A DNA stretch of 64,000 nt from Terrimonas ginsenosidimutans (GTDB lineage Bacteria; Bacteroidota; Bacteroidia; Chitinophagales; Chitinophagaceae): contig NZ_JAKLTR010000012.1 of the NCBI RefSeq assembly GCF_022012415.1, forward strand, positions 1 to 64,000, given 5' to 3'. The notes under the pieces were generated by a model. That model saw only the letters and a list, made by a program, of their open reading frames with translations. It made no database searches and had not been told where the DNA came from. A program made the translations under genes and the position numbers. This document shows, piece after piece, positions 45,948 through 53,579 of this stretch (positions are counted from its first letter, which is position 1; each line of letters starts with the position of its first letter).

Positions 45948-46208
45948 ATGGCAAATCAAAATTATGTTGGAATGTGGGTCACCGTCGACGGTTATATCCG
46001 GCAGGAGCTATTACCAAATGGACGGTATGATGAGGCCCGTGGAAACAAGCCACACGCTTACCAGGGACGATATGAGATCACTGGTGACTCTATCTATTAC
46101 TGGGATGATACCGGGTTCGAAGCTGATGGCAGATTCACAGCTGCCGACATACTGCATCATGGCGGTTATATCTTCTACAGAGAAAAAAACACAAACAAAA
46201 AAGTATAA
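45948..46208 (+). CDS. Atu4866-like small protein
   Basis: 86 aa from the ATG at 45948; 45942 is another possible start. It closely fits the small Atu4866 family: NYVGMWVTVDGYIRQELLPN, GRYDEARGNKPHAYQGRYE, DSIYYWDDTGFEADG and GGYIFYRE. The family has a small beta-barrel-like fold of unknown function and is often found next to oxidoreductases. The Old Yellow Enzyme gene starts one base after its stop, so the two are translationally linked. TAGCTTTG at 45919-45926 may be a promoter -7 box. Confidence 0.85.
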   Translation: MANQNYVGMWVTVDGYIRQELLPNGRYDEARGNKPHAYQGRYEITGDSIYYWDDTGFEADGRFTAADILHHGGYIFYREKNTNKKV

Positions 46209-46209
46209 A

Positions 46210-47343
46210 ATGAAACACTACAGCAAACTGCTCAACCCCTTGAAATTAAAACAAGGTATCGAGTTGAAAAACCGGATCGTCATGGCCCCCATGACGACCT
46301 GGGCGGGCAACGAGGACTTTACCGTCTCCGACGAAGAAATAGCATGGTATAAGGAACGGGTGAACGGAGTGGGAATGGTTATTACGGGTTGCACTCATGT
46401 CAGGCCTGAAGGCATTGGCTTCACGCATGAATTCGCGGCATTTGATGACAGGTTTGTACCAGGTCTCGCAAAGCTGGCAACCGTTGCAAAAAGCGGCGGG
46501 GCACCAGCTATCTTGCAGATCTTTCATGCGGGACATAAGGCAATTCCGGGCCTTATCCCCGGAGGAGACGTGGTTAGTTCCAGTGCCGTCCGGTCAGAGA
46601 TCACACCCTTTAGTGCTCCAGACCTGATCACACCGCGCGCATTGGAAGAAGCGGAGATCCTGGATATCATCAAAGCATTCGGCGCTGCAACATTAAGGGC
46701 GATCAAAGCAGGCTTCGATGGTGTGGAGATACACGGAGCACACGGCTTCCTTAATCAAAACTTCCTCTCGCCCATGATCAACCAGCGTAGCGATCAATGG
46801 GGCGGCTCAATAGAGAATAGGCTGCGCTTCTCCACTGAAGTAGTTCGCGAAGTAAGGCGCGTGATCGCTGAATATGCGGACCGTCCATTTGTATTGGGCT
46901 TCCGGATCTCACCGGAAGAATCGGCAAAGAACGGCTTGCGGTTGCAGGATACTTTTGCACTGATCGACCGCCTGATCCAACAGCAGGTGGACTACCTTCA
47001 TTTTTCCTTATTTAATGTGCTGGCACAGAAACCACTTGAAAGCGAAACAAATAAAACTATCGCACAGGTGCTGACATCTTACATCGATGATCGCATTCCC
47101 GTGATCGCAGCCGGACAATTGACCACTCCTTCCGAAGCTGACCAGGCGCTCCAGGCAGGGCTTGACATGGTTGCGATCGGAAGGGGAATGGTCATTCATC
47201 CACAATGGGCGCTATGGGCAAATGACGGAGAAGAAAAAGAGATCACCATGATCCTGGAAACTCATTTGTCTTCTGAAAAGAAGATCCCGGTGAACATGAT
47301 GGGAATTGTGCGAAGTGCAAAAGGATGGATCGCGACGGCATAA
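46210..47343 (+). CDS. Old Yellow Enzyme-family NADH:flavin oxidoreductase
   Basis: 377 aa from the ATG at 46210; the longer frame begins inside the previous gene. FMN-barrel features are LKNRIVMAPMTTWAGN, HAGHKAIPG, the signature FDGVEIHGAHGFLNQNFLSP, NRLRFSTEVVREVR and the late GQLTTPSEADQALQAGLDMVAIGRGM. Such enzymes reduce activated C=C bonds of enones or nitro compounds with NAD(P)H. The AraC gene upstream and the detoxification-type cluster downstream suggest a response to electrophiles. A terminator follows directly. Confidence 0.92.
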   Translation: MKHYSKLLNPLKLKQGIELKNRIVMAPMTTWAGNEDFTVSDEEIAWYKERVNGVGMVITGCTHVRPEGIGFTHEFAAFDDRFVPGLAKLATVAKSGGAPAILQIFHAGHKAIPGLIPGGDVVSSSAVRSEITPFSAPDLITPRALEEAEILDIIKAFGAATLRAIKAGFDGVEIHGAHGFLNQNFLSPMINQRSDQWGGSIENRLRFSTEVVREVRRVIAEYADRPFVLGFRISPEESAKNGLRLQDTFALIDRLIQQQVDYLHFSLFNVLAQKPLESETNKTIAQVLTSYIDDRIPVIAAGQLTTPSEADQALQAGLDMVAIGRGMVIHPQWALWANDGEEKEITMILETHLSSEKKIPVNMMGIVRSAKGWIATA

Positions 47344-47347
47344 ATTA

Positions 47348-47378
47348 AAAGCCTCTGATTTCGTATCAGAGGCTTTCA
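47348..47378 (+). terminator. Terminator after the Old Yellow Enzyme gene
   Basis: AAAGCCTCTGAT (47348-47359) pairs with ATCAGAGGCTTT (47365-47376), a perfect 12-bp stem with a five-base loop. The A- and T-rich ends allow action in both directions, serving also the minus-strand lipoprotein gene ending at 47411. Confidence 0.85.
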
Positions 47379-47410
47379 TTATTCGTCTGCAGCGGGAATA
47401 CTACAATTAC

Positions 47411-47800
47411 CTATTCTATATTCGTCACAGTGATATGCTCCAGGTTAGCGTCATCTTTCCAGGACGGTCCGGCAACAGTGATCTTTTCGCCTTCTTTGTA
47501 TCGTTTGAACTGCCCGCCGCTTTTTTGCAGGTTGATAATGCTGATGGTCGCCACAAATTCTTTTCCCGTTGAATCTTTCAGCGTGGCCATGTATCCGTCT
47601 TTGCCATTTTCAATCTTCGAGATCACTCCTGTTACTTTCAACGTGTCTGATTTTGACTGCGCCGAAGTAGTATCCTGCTGGAGCGTTTGCTCTGCTTTGA
47701 TAGTATCTTCATTAACGGCAGATTCGGGATTGGACGAAGACTCACAACTTGTCATTACTGATGCAAAAACAGCTAAACCAAGGATCTTTACTTTGTTCAT
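47411..47800 (-). CDS. Small lipoprotein with an OB-like domain
   Basis: 129 aa with a lipoprotein signal (MTSC, Cys19). A Ser/Gln/Asp-rich linker of about 35 residues precedes a strand-rich domain (LKVTGVISKIENGKDGYMATLKD, FVATISIINLQ, GEKITVAGPSW) that looks like a small OB-type barrel. That fold call is an inference from strand pattern alone. No catalytic motif. It is convergent with the oxidoreductase gene and shares its terminator. Confidence 0.65.
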   Translation of the reverse strand: MNKVKILGLAVFASVMTSCESSSNPESAVNEDTIKAEQTLQQDTTSAQSKSDTLKVTGVISKIENGKDGYMATLKDSTGKEFVATISIINLQKSGGQFKRYKEGEKITVAGPSWKDDANLEHITVTNIE

Positions 47801-47966
47801 TTTAATGTATTCAATTGATAAAAAAGTTAATTACTTACCTAAAAATGATGCCAGCCTTTCAGTTAATACATAAAGATCTTTCCGGCGCTGTTTACTTTTA
47901 ACATTCTAAAGGAATTGCCTGTAATGAAACCTTCAACCCGACTGTCATACAATAATTGTTCGTAAT

Positions 47967-48965
47967 TTATTCATCACGATAAACATTTTCTATCGCGGCG
48001 TTGATCAAATCCAACTCTTCCCCGGTGAGAGTCAGATCCGCTGCCCGGGCATTGCTGATTGCCTGCTCCCTGGTGCGGGCACCGGCAAGCACCACTGAAA
48101 TACCGGGCTGAACAGTTGTCCATTTAAGAACAAGCTGGCCTAATGTTGCTCCTTTATCTCTCGCGATGGGTTCAATTTTATCCAGCAGTATCCTTACTTT
48201 GTTCAGATCAAATTGTCCAAAATAATTATTCCGGTGATCGGTAGCGGCAAGCACATCGCCATGAAAAAATTTACCGGTCAATAAGCCTCGCTCAAGCGGG
48301 CTGTAAGCAATGATGCCGATATTATTGTCAATAGCCGCAGGCACCACCGAGTCTTCGATCCTTCTATTTAACATACTGTACGGAACCTGGTTAGCTGCAA
48401 GTTTGACATATTGATTTGCCTTCAGCATTTGCGCGGCGTCAAAATTGCTGACTCCCGCTGCCAGAATTTTGCCCTGATCGATCAGGCGCTGCAACGCCTC
48501 CATTGTCTCTTCGATAGGCGTTGTCGTGTCAGGCCAGTGAAGCTGCAAAAGGTCAAGATAATCCGTTTGAAGACGCTTCAGGCTTTCTTCCGCCTCTTTG
48601 ATCACATTAGCAGCCGATGCATACTTATATAACGGATAGAACTTTCCTTCATTCTCCTGGTTCCACATAAAATCACCACGGCCATTATTACTTCCATCCC
48701 ATACCATTCCAAATTTAGTCAGCAGCTGGATCTTTGACCTGTCCCGGCCTTTGATCGTTTCTCCGATCATTTCTTCACTTAATCCCAGGCCATAAAACGG
48801 GGCTGTATCAATGGTTGTTATTCCATTATCCAGCGAAGCTCTGATAGCATCCTGTGCTTCGGACTTTTCAGTGCCTCCCCACATTGTGCCACCGATCGCA
48901 AAGCTTCCGTAGGTGATCACTGATAAATGAAGATCAGTGGCTCCTAATTTTTTGTATTCCATCAC
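47967..48965 (-). CDS. Aldo/keto reductase
   Basis: 332 aa. The AKR barrel is complete: GTSDLHLSV-like start (KLGATDLHLSVITYGS), catalytic Asp/Tyr in DTAPFYGLGLSEE, Lys in QLLTKFG, His in LLQLHWPD, and the cofactor segment near AGARTREQAISNA. It reduces aldehydes or ketones with NADPH. It is the last gene of the minus-strand run that begins with the 2TM gene at 53229. The substrate is unknown. Confidence 0.92.
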   Translation of the reverse strand: MMEYKKLGATDLHLSVITYGSFAIGGTMWGGTEKSEAQDAIRASLDNGITTIDTAPFYGLGLSEEMIGETIKGRDRSKIQLLTKFGMVWDGSNNGRGDFMWNQENEGKFYPLYKYASAANVIKEAEESLKRLQTDYLDLLQLHWPDTTTPIEETMEALQRLIDQGKILAAGVSNFDAAQMLKANQYVKLAANQVPYSMLNRRIEDSVVPAAIDNNIGIIAYSPLERGLLTGKFFHGDVLAATDHRNNYFGQFDLNKVRILLDKIEPIARDKGATLGQLVLKWTTVQPGISVVLAGARTREQAISNARAADLTLTGEELDLINAAIENVYRDE

Positions 48966-49042
48966 TCTTGTTTTTTATCCCGGACCGGGAGAAGAGTTGT
49001 TCATTTCAATGCCATGCAAACAACTCTTCCTGATCCATTCCT

Positions 49043-49834
49043 TTATTTTTTTACCAGCCAGCTTTCCACCGCTCTTGAAAAATCCGCCACATCAATTGGA
49101 TGCCTGCTGGTGATCAGGTTACCATCTGTTACAACTGGCTGTTCCAGTACAGTCCCGCCGGCATTTTTCAGATCAACCTGGATATTCCAGTAACCGGTCA
49201 ATTTCTTTCCTTTCAAAATATCTGCCGATGCAAGCACTACCGGAGCATGACAGATCGCAGCGATCAGCTTCCCCGACTTATTGAATTCCTGGATAAACCT
49301 GATCACATCTTTATCATAACGAAGATTATCCGGGTTCCAAGCACCACCTGGTATAAATACCGCATCATAATCTTTTACGCTGATCTGATCGGCTGTGCGA
49401 TCAAATTTGATCCAACCAACCGGTTGCAAATATTGAATGGCCATGATATGCGTCTTTGACATTTCAGGATGGCTCAAACCATATCTCTCAGGAGCCGGAT
49501 TGAATTTCGGCGCTATGATATCCACCGTGGCACCCAGTTGTTTAAAATACCACACCGGTCCTGTTAGTTCAATCTCTTCAAAACCATCTGCTGCGATCAC
49601 TGCGATCTTCTTACCCTGTAATGTTTTTGTTTTAACCGGCGTAAAGAAGAAAGATTTCAGGGCTTCATTACCCGGAGCGTTCAATAATTTCGAGACAGGC
49701 ATATTCACGACCGCTGTAGAAGTGGCCAGTTGATTCATTACTTCCAGCTCATGGGATGTATCCTGCGCATTTACTTTACTTACAGCAGCCGCAAAAAAAA
49801 GAGCTGCTATAGCGAATGAAGAAAACTTTTTCAT
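49043..49834 (-). CDS. Exported DJ-1/PfpI-family protein
   Basis: 263 aa with a Sec signal ending KVNAQ, which is unusual because most DJ-1/PfpI proteins are cytoplasmic. After a 60-residue spacer the fold begins (KKIAVIAADGFEEIEL), with the nucleophile elbow AAICHAP (Cys195) and the following strand LTGYWNIQVDLKNAGG. Known activities in the superfamily include protein deglycation, glyoxalase III-type hydration and proteolysis. In the periplasm a stress or carbonyl-defence role is plausible. It lies 77 bases upstream of the aldo/keto reductase gene. Confidence 0.88.
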   Translation of the reverse strand: MKKFSSFAIAALFFAAAVSKVNAQDTSHELEVMNQLATSTAVVNMPVSKLLNAPGNEALKSFFFTPVKTKTLQGKKIAVIAADGFEEIELTGPVWYFKQLGATVDIIAPKFNPAPERYGLSHPEMSKTHIMAIQYLQPVGWIKFDRTADQISVKDYDAVFIPGGAWNPDNLRYDKDVIRFIQEFNKSGKLIAAICHAPVVLASADILKGKKLTGYWNIQVDLKNAGGTVLEQPVVTDGNLITSRHPIDVADFSRAVESWLVKK

Positions 49835-49870
49835 TGTTTGATGTTTAATTGTTCTTGATATAAAATTTTA

Positions 49871-50617
49871 CTACTGACGTGTAAGCGGAGAAAATTCAAT
49901 CAAGCGGTGAAGACCTGATTGGAAAGGTTGCTTCTTGATACTTGTATTCAGGTAATCGATCACCGGCTGTATCGGCGGAAAGTTCAGGTGATACTGAAAA
50001 GCCTCTTCACCCCTGAATTTTTCGTAAGTCACAAATTGCGTACTGTCTTCTTCCAGTTGCGAAAGCTGGTAGTTGACCACACCAGGTTCGCTTCGGAAAG
50101 GCGGCATTGCTTTATGATATACCTCTTTAAAAAGATTCGCTGTCCCGGGTTTGGCATCCACAAACAACATAATGGTGATCGGCTTATCTTCTTTCCGCGC
50201 AACCTTGCGCCATTGTTGCCTGGATAAAGGTTCAAGGTCTTTTACATAGATCGCTCTCGCCGGTTGCTTCAACGAACTGGCCGATAAAGACTCAATGGCC
50301 TTGAACGAACGATCTTTTCCCGCTTTCTCAAACGCTTCCCGGCTGCTCCATCTTTCGATCAGCCACAGCACCGCAGTATCCGATTCTTCATGATACCCTT
50401 CAGATAAAATGTTTGCCGGATTTTTTAATGACTGCTCTACATAAAGACTGATCGCTTTGCGAAAGTCACCGAGCGTTTCAGTTTTCACTTCATACCGGGT
50501 AAGGCGTGCCACCTGCTGAGCAGTCGCCCGTACCTGAATCACGGAAAGAAATATAACAGTCACTATGGTGAGTATCGTTTTAACATTCCGTCCGGAAAAA
50601 ATTATTGAACGTTTCAT
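49871..50617 (-). CDS. Exported protein with two ABM-like domains
   Basis: 248 aa from the ATG at 50617, giving a Sec signal (ILTIVTVIFLSVIQVRATAQQ). Two ferredoxin-like ABM-type domains follow: about residues 35-115 (LTRYEVKTETLGDFRKAISL, LWLIERWSSREAFEKAGKD) and about 145-235 (ITIMLFVDAKPGTANLFKEV, FVTYEKFRGEEAFQYHLN). ABM domains bind or oxidise small aromatics or haem; no cofactor residue is certain here. A signal peptide on this fold is uncommon. It is 36 bases upstream of the DJ-1 gene. Confidence 0.8.
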   Translation of the reverse strand: MKRSIIFSGRNVKTILTIVTVIFLSVIQVRATAQQVARLTRYEVKTETLGDFRKAISLYVEQSLKNPANILSEGYHEESDTAVLWLIERWSSREAFEKAGKDRSFKAIESLSASSLKQPARAIYVKDLEPLSRQQWRKVARKEDKPITIMLFVDAKPGTANLFKEVYHKAMPPFRSEPGVVNYQLSQLEEDSTQFVTYEKFRGEEAFQYHLNFPPIQPVIDYLNTSIKKQPFQSGLHRLIEFSPLTRQ

Positions 50618-50751
50618 CGCTATGCATTTATTTTTTACTTCAATCATACGTGTGATGCAATTTCCTGTTGTTGCTGATACAAATCTACCGCTGTCAGCTG
50701 CCGCCGTACAAGGTCAGAGATCACAAAAAAAGTGTGACGCAGATCACACCA

Positions 50752-51561
50752 TTATTTTTTGATCTTCAGCAACAATGATGACACTTCATGTGGCTTTGAT
50801 AAAAAAGGGGAATGGGATGTGTTAACGCTTTCAACTGTCTGGATCCCCGCAGCAGCGATCATACGATCCTGCAGTGCCGGAGAGATCACGACATCCTGCA
50901 TTGTCTTGATATACACTTTCTCTACGGAACCGAAGTTTTCTTTTGTCACCTTAACCTTATTGGTGAAAGGAATAGCAGGTTCGGCCCTGTAATGATCAAT
51001 CACGCGTTGCTTTTCCACATCAGTTCCATCGTTGATGAACAGCCAGCTCAGGCTGTCGCGCTTTACATCAAGCATCAGCCGGTCTGCCGACGGGACCAGC
51101 AACGGCCCTAACCTGGAATCGGCATCCGATGAAGCCAGGTCGGTAAGCGCTTCTCCCGATGCGGGGAGGAATGCTCCGATATATACCAGTTTACTGATCT
51201 TCGCAGGGATCTTCTCCACCACGCTGGTGATCACCATGCCGCCCATGCTATGTCCGACAAGGATCACACTGCTGTCGGCACTGGAGATTGCATCGATCAC
51301 CTCGTCCCTGTACACATCGAGACTCAACAGATGCGGAGGCGTTGTATCAGAACCATGCCCGGGAAGCTCCACTACTATGACCTTATTCCCATCAGCAGAA
51401 AGATGAGCCTTCACAGAATCCCATACATAAGGTGCCTGCCATGCGCCATGTACCAGTACATAAGTTTGTTGAACAGTCGGAGGTTCGTCTTCTTCATTGT
51501 TACATCCGCCTGCAGTGGAAAGGACTGCTGCTGCGAGCAGCGATAGGATCGTCGTTCTCAT
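50752..51561 (-). CDS. Alpha/beta hydrolase lipoprotein
   Basis: 269 aa from the ATG at 51561, giving a lipoprotein signal with AGGC (Cys20). The hydrolase core is clear: VLVHGAWQAPYVW oxyanion region, ELPGHGSD, nucleophile elbow LVGHSMGG, and a C-terminal His in VNTSHSPFLS. It resembles the methylesterase/hydroxynitrile-lyase-like branch of the fold, which acts on small esters. Periplasmic or outer-membrane location is inferred. It belongs to the minus-strand detoxification-like run. Confidence 0.88.
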   Translation of the reverse strand: MRTTILSLLAAAVLSTAGGCNNEEDEPPTVQQTYVLVHGAWQAPYVWDSVKAHLSADGNKVIVVELPGHGSDTTPPHLLSLDVYRDEVIDAISSADSSVILVGHSMGGMVITSVVEKIPAKISKLVYIGAFLPASGEALTDLASSDADSRLGPLLVPSADRLMLDVKRDSLSWLFINDGTDVEKQRVIDHYRAEPAIPFTNKVKVTKENFGSVEKVYIKTMQDVVISPALQDRMIAAAGIQTVESVNTSHSPFLSKPHEVSSLLLKIKK

Positions 51562-51655
51562 TTTTTGATTTTTTTGTTTAAACATGAATTGATTAGTTCA
51601 TTTCGCTGAACGATAATATTGGTAGCGGTAACTACGTCAGATAATAGCGATACCG

Positions 51656-52225
51656 TCAAACGTTATTACCCGGCGCAGGCATATCAAATCCGTTTAAGAT
51701 CACTGCAAGAAGTCCGTAGCCTCCGATCAGGAAGAAAAGTTCGGCTACACCATCTTTACCAAGAAGCTTAACAGCCCGGGCATACGTTGTGTCCGGAAGA
51801 ACATTCCCTTTCGTCAGCACCTGTGTAACGATATAAGCAATATTTTCCTGGTCATTCAGATCATGTGGTTGTATGCCTGCGGCAAGTGACGCGATCGTGT
51901 CGTTCGGTATACCAAATGCAGCCCCCATGATCTGATGGGCATATAACTCGAAGCGTGCGCCGTAAGCGGCGGCAACAGTCAGGATCGCCACTTCCCTTAC
52001 ACGCTTATCGAGTATTGCATGAGCGTCCAGTGCGCGCATCAAACTCAATGCAGGTACGCCAAATGCGGGATAGTGTAACATCGCAGGAAACGGCCCGAGT
52101 AATGCGCCGGTCTCATCCTGCATCTTCACCGGGCTCTGACTCCGGCGGGTAAGGTTGGCGATCTCGTCATGGACATAGCGGGTTGCCTCCGGTAGTTGCT
52201 CCGGTGGTATAGGAGTGATACGCAT
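51656..52225 (-). CDS. Carboxymuconolactone-decarboxylase-like protein without the CxxC
   Basis: 189 aa, all helical, in the AhpD/CMD superfamily: LGPFPAMLHYPAFGVPAL, then LDKRVREVAILTVAAAYGARFELYAHQIMG. The redox CxxC of the AhpD type is absent, but the E-...-H pair (RFELYAHQ) of the non-redox branch is kept. That branch includes decarboxylases of aromatic degradation and uncharacterised proteins. No signal peptide, so cytoplasmic. It is separated from the upstream cupin gene by 211 bases holding a hairpin element. Confidence 0.85.
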   Translation of the reverse strand: MRITPIPPEQLPEATRYVHDEIANLTRRSQSPVKMQDETGALLGPFPAMLHYPAFGVPALSLMRALDAHAILDKRVREVAILTVAAAYGARFELYAHQIMGAAFGIPNDTIASLAAGIQPHDLNDQENIAYIVTQVLTKGNVLPDTTYARAVKLLGKDGVAELFFLIGGYGLLAVILNGFDMPAPGNNV

Positions 52226-52308
52226 ATTTTGAAATTGAACGTTAAGGATTTTTTTAGCTGCCGCCGTGCATGTCTTACGTTAGCGATCAACTTTAGATCT
52301 GAACGGCC

Positions 52309-52428
52309 TAGGAGTAACGCAGCGAACGCAACGATACGCGGCGAGCGCAACGAAATATAATATCTTCCACGGCTGCTTCGCCGCGTCCGCCGCGTGTACC
52401 GTTGTGTTCGCTGCGTTACTAATACGCC
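52309..52428. repeat. Long hairpin element, second copy
   Basis: Arms at 52313-52343 and 52388-52420 are complementary with a few mismatches; the core is AGTAACGCAGCGAAC. The outer TAGGAGTAACGCA differs by one base from the left end of the element at 43955, and CGCCATGC follows the right arm in both. It lies between the cupin and carboxymuconolactone-like genes. Confidence 0.7.
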
Positions 52429-52436
52429 ATGCCGGT

Positions 52437-52994
52437 TTATTCAGCTGCACCATCAATCAGTATAAAAACCATCCGGCAGATCTTCCCGGAGCGGTTGGCC
52501 CATGCATGATTGGTACCGTTCTGAATCACGATATCCCCTGCACTTAAGGTAGTTTCATCCTTATCCAATACTAATGTGATCTCTCCTTCCAGAACGATCC
52601 CATAATCGACCGTCTTGGTCTTATGCATCAACGGATGAGGAGCTGAACTGCTGGATGTTGAAGCCTCTGCCTCTCCCATTGATCTGAATTTTGCAACAGC
52701 ATCGGCCACCGTAAGTTTTCTGATCTCCTCTCCTTCCGGAGGAAACTCGATCATCCTTAAACGTGTTCCGTTCCCGGGCGGGGGAAGCATCAACCCTTCT
52801 TCATCGCGATCGCCCGGTTGCGCCATGATCAGTGCAGGCGTTTCGTTCGTATGCCAGATCTCAAAAAAAGTGGGGCCTCCCGGGCCGCCGACCAATTGCG
52901 TGTGCACCGGCGGCGCATCAGATACGATGACTGCATTGCCCTTATCATCATGTCCTGTCACAATACGCCTGAATGTTTTCTGTTGCTGACTCAT
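52437..52994 (-). CDS. Cupin-domain protein
   Basis: 185 aa from the ATG at 52994. A single cupin barrel occupies the C-terminal half (KTVDYGIVLEGEITLVLDKD, LSAGDIVIQNGTNHAWANRS), with HKTKTVDYGIVLEGE matching cupin motif 1 and NGTNHAW motif 2. The first His pair is partly missing, so metal binding is uncertain. An N-terminal strand region (DAPPVHTQLVGGPGGPTFFE) is typical of cupins of aromatic and ketone degradation clusters. It is 10 bases downstream of the 2TM gene. Confidence 0.85.
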   Translation of the reverse strand: MSQQQKTFRRIVTGHDDKGNAVIVSDAPPVHTQLVGGPGGPTFFEIWHTNETPALIMAQPGDRDEEGLMLPPPGNGTRLRMIEFPPEGEEIRKLTVADAVAKFRSMGEAEASTSSSSAPHPLMHKTKTVDYGIVLEGEITLVLDKDETTLSAGDIVIQNGTNHAWANRSGKICRMVFILIDGAAE

Positions 52995-53004
52995 AAGATA
53001 TAGT

Positions 53005-53229
53005 TTAATGGTTACTGCGTTTTCTGAAAACATATACACCGAGGTAATGGAAGAGTACTCCTATACCCCATGCAAGCGTTGACCAAAGCGGCCATGGATA
53101 GGTTCTGTCAGTGAAGTACCAAACCAGCCAGCTGACCGGAGTAGCGAGAACAAAAACAATTAAATGGATCCTGAAACCTTTCTTCGGATCGATCGGCGAG
53201 GGTGTACCCCAGGGAGATTGATGTGTCAT
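53005..53229 (-). CDS. 2TM-domain small membrane protein
   Basis: 74 aa with two TM helices (HLIVFVLATPVSWLVWYF and PLWSTLAWGIGVLFHYLGVYVF), linked by a Trp/Pro-rich turn. This matches the small 2TM domain common in Bacteroidota and often found with LytTR or histidine kinases. Here it opens the minus-strand run and is 10 bases before the cupin gene. Function unknown. Confidence 0.78.
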   Translation of the reverse strand: MTHQSPWGTPSPIDPKKGFRIHLIVFVLATPVSWLVWYFTDRTYPWPLWSTLAWGIGVLFHYLGVYVFRKRSNH

Positions 53230-53579
53230 AACAGTTGGTTTCCTACAATATGGCTATATGCATGCCAGCAGAACCTGTTACCGGTGCCAATGGAATCGCA
53301 TCTTCCAATCAACTGAAATGCAGGCGTCTAAGAAATAAACACTGATTGAAACTTTACGTATTCAATAACACCCGGTCCATAATATCGGAGATTTTAGCGA
53401 CGAACTCCAATGTTTCGGAGTTTTTTGGACCAGGCATTTCTTTCTGGAATCTCTCTTAAATTTATCAGGCCAAAGGATCAGCCGACTGATCCATTCCGTT
53501 CAACTTCATTACAGCTGCTTTGTTAAGATGATCTTTTAAATCAGCGTTTGATAATCAAAAATCGACTCAATTTCTTCCT
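53230..53579. other. Divergent gap with a structured segment
   Basis: No gene is seen. Between 53374 and 53431 an outer pair GGTCCA/TGGACC encloses a terminator-like hairpin, AACTCC (53403-53408) with GGAGTT (53417-53422), followed by a T run. It points along the plus strand although no plus-strand gene precedes it. It could be a small RNA terminator or a leader element of the kinase gene. Confidence 0.4.
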
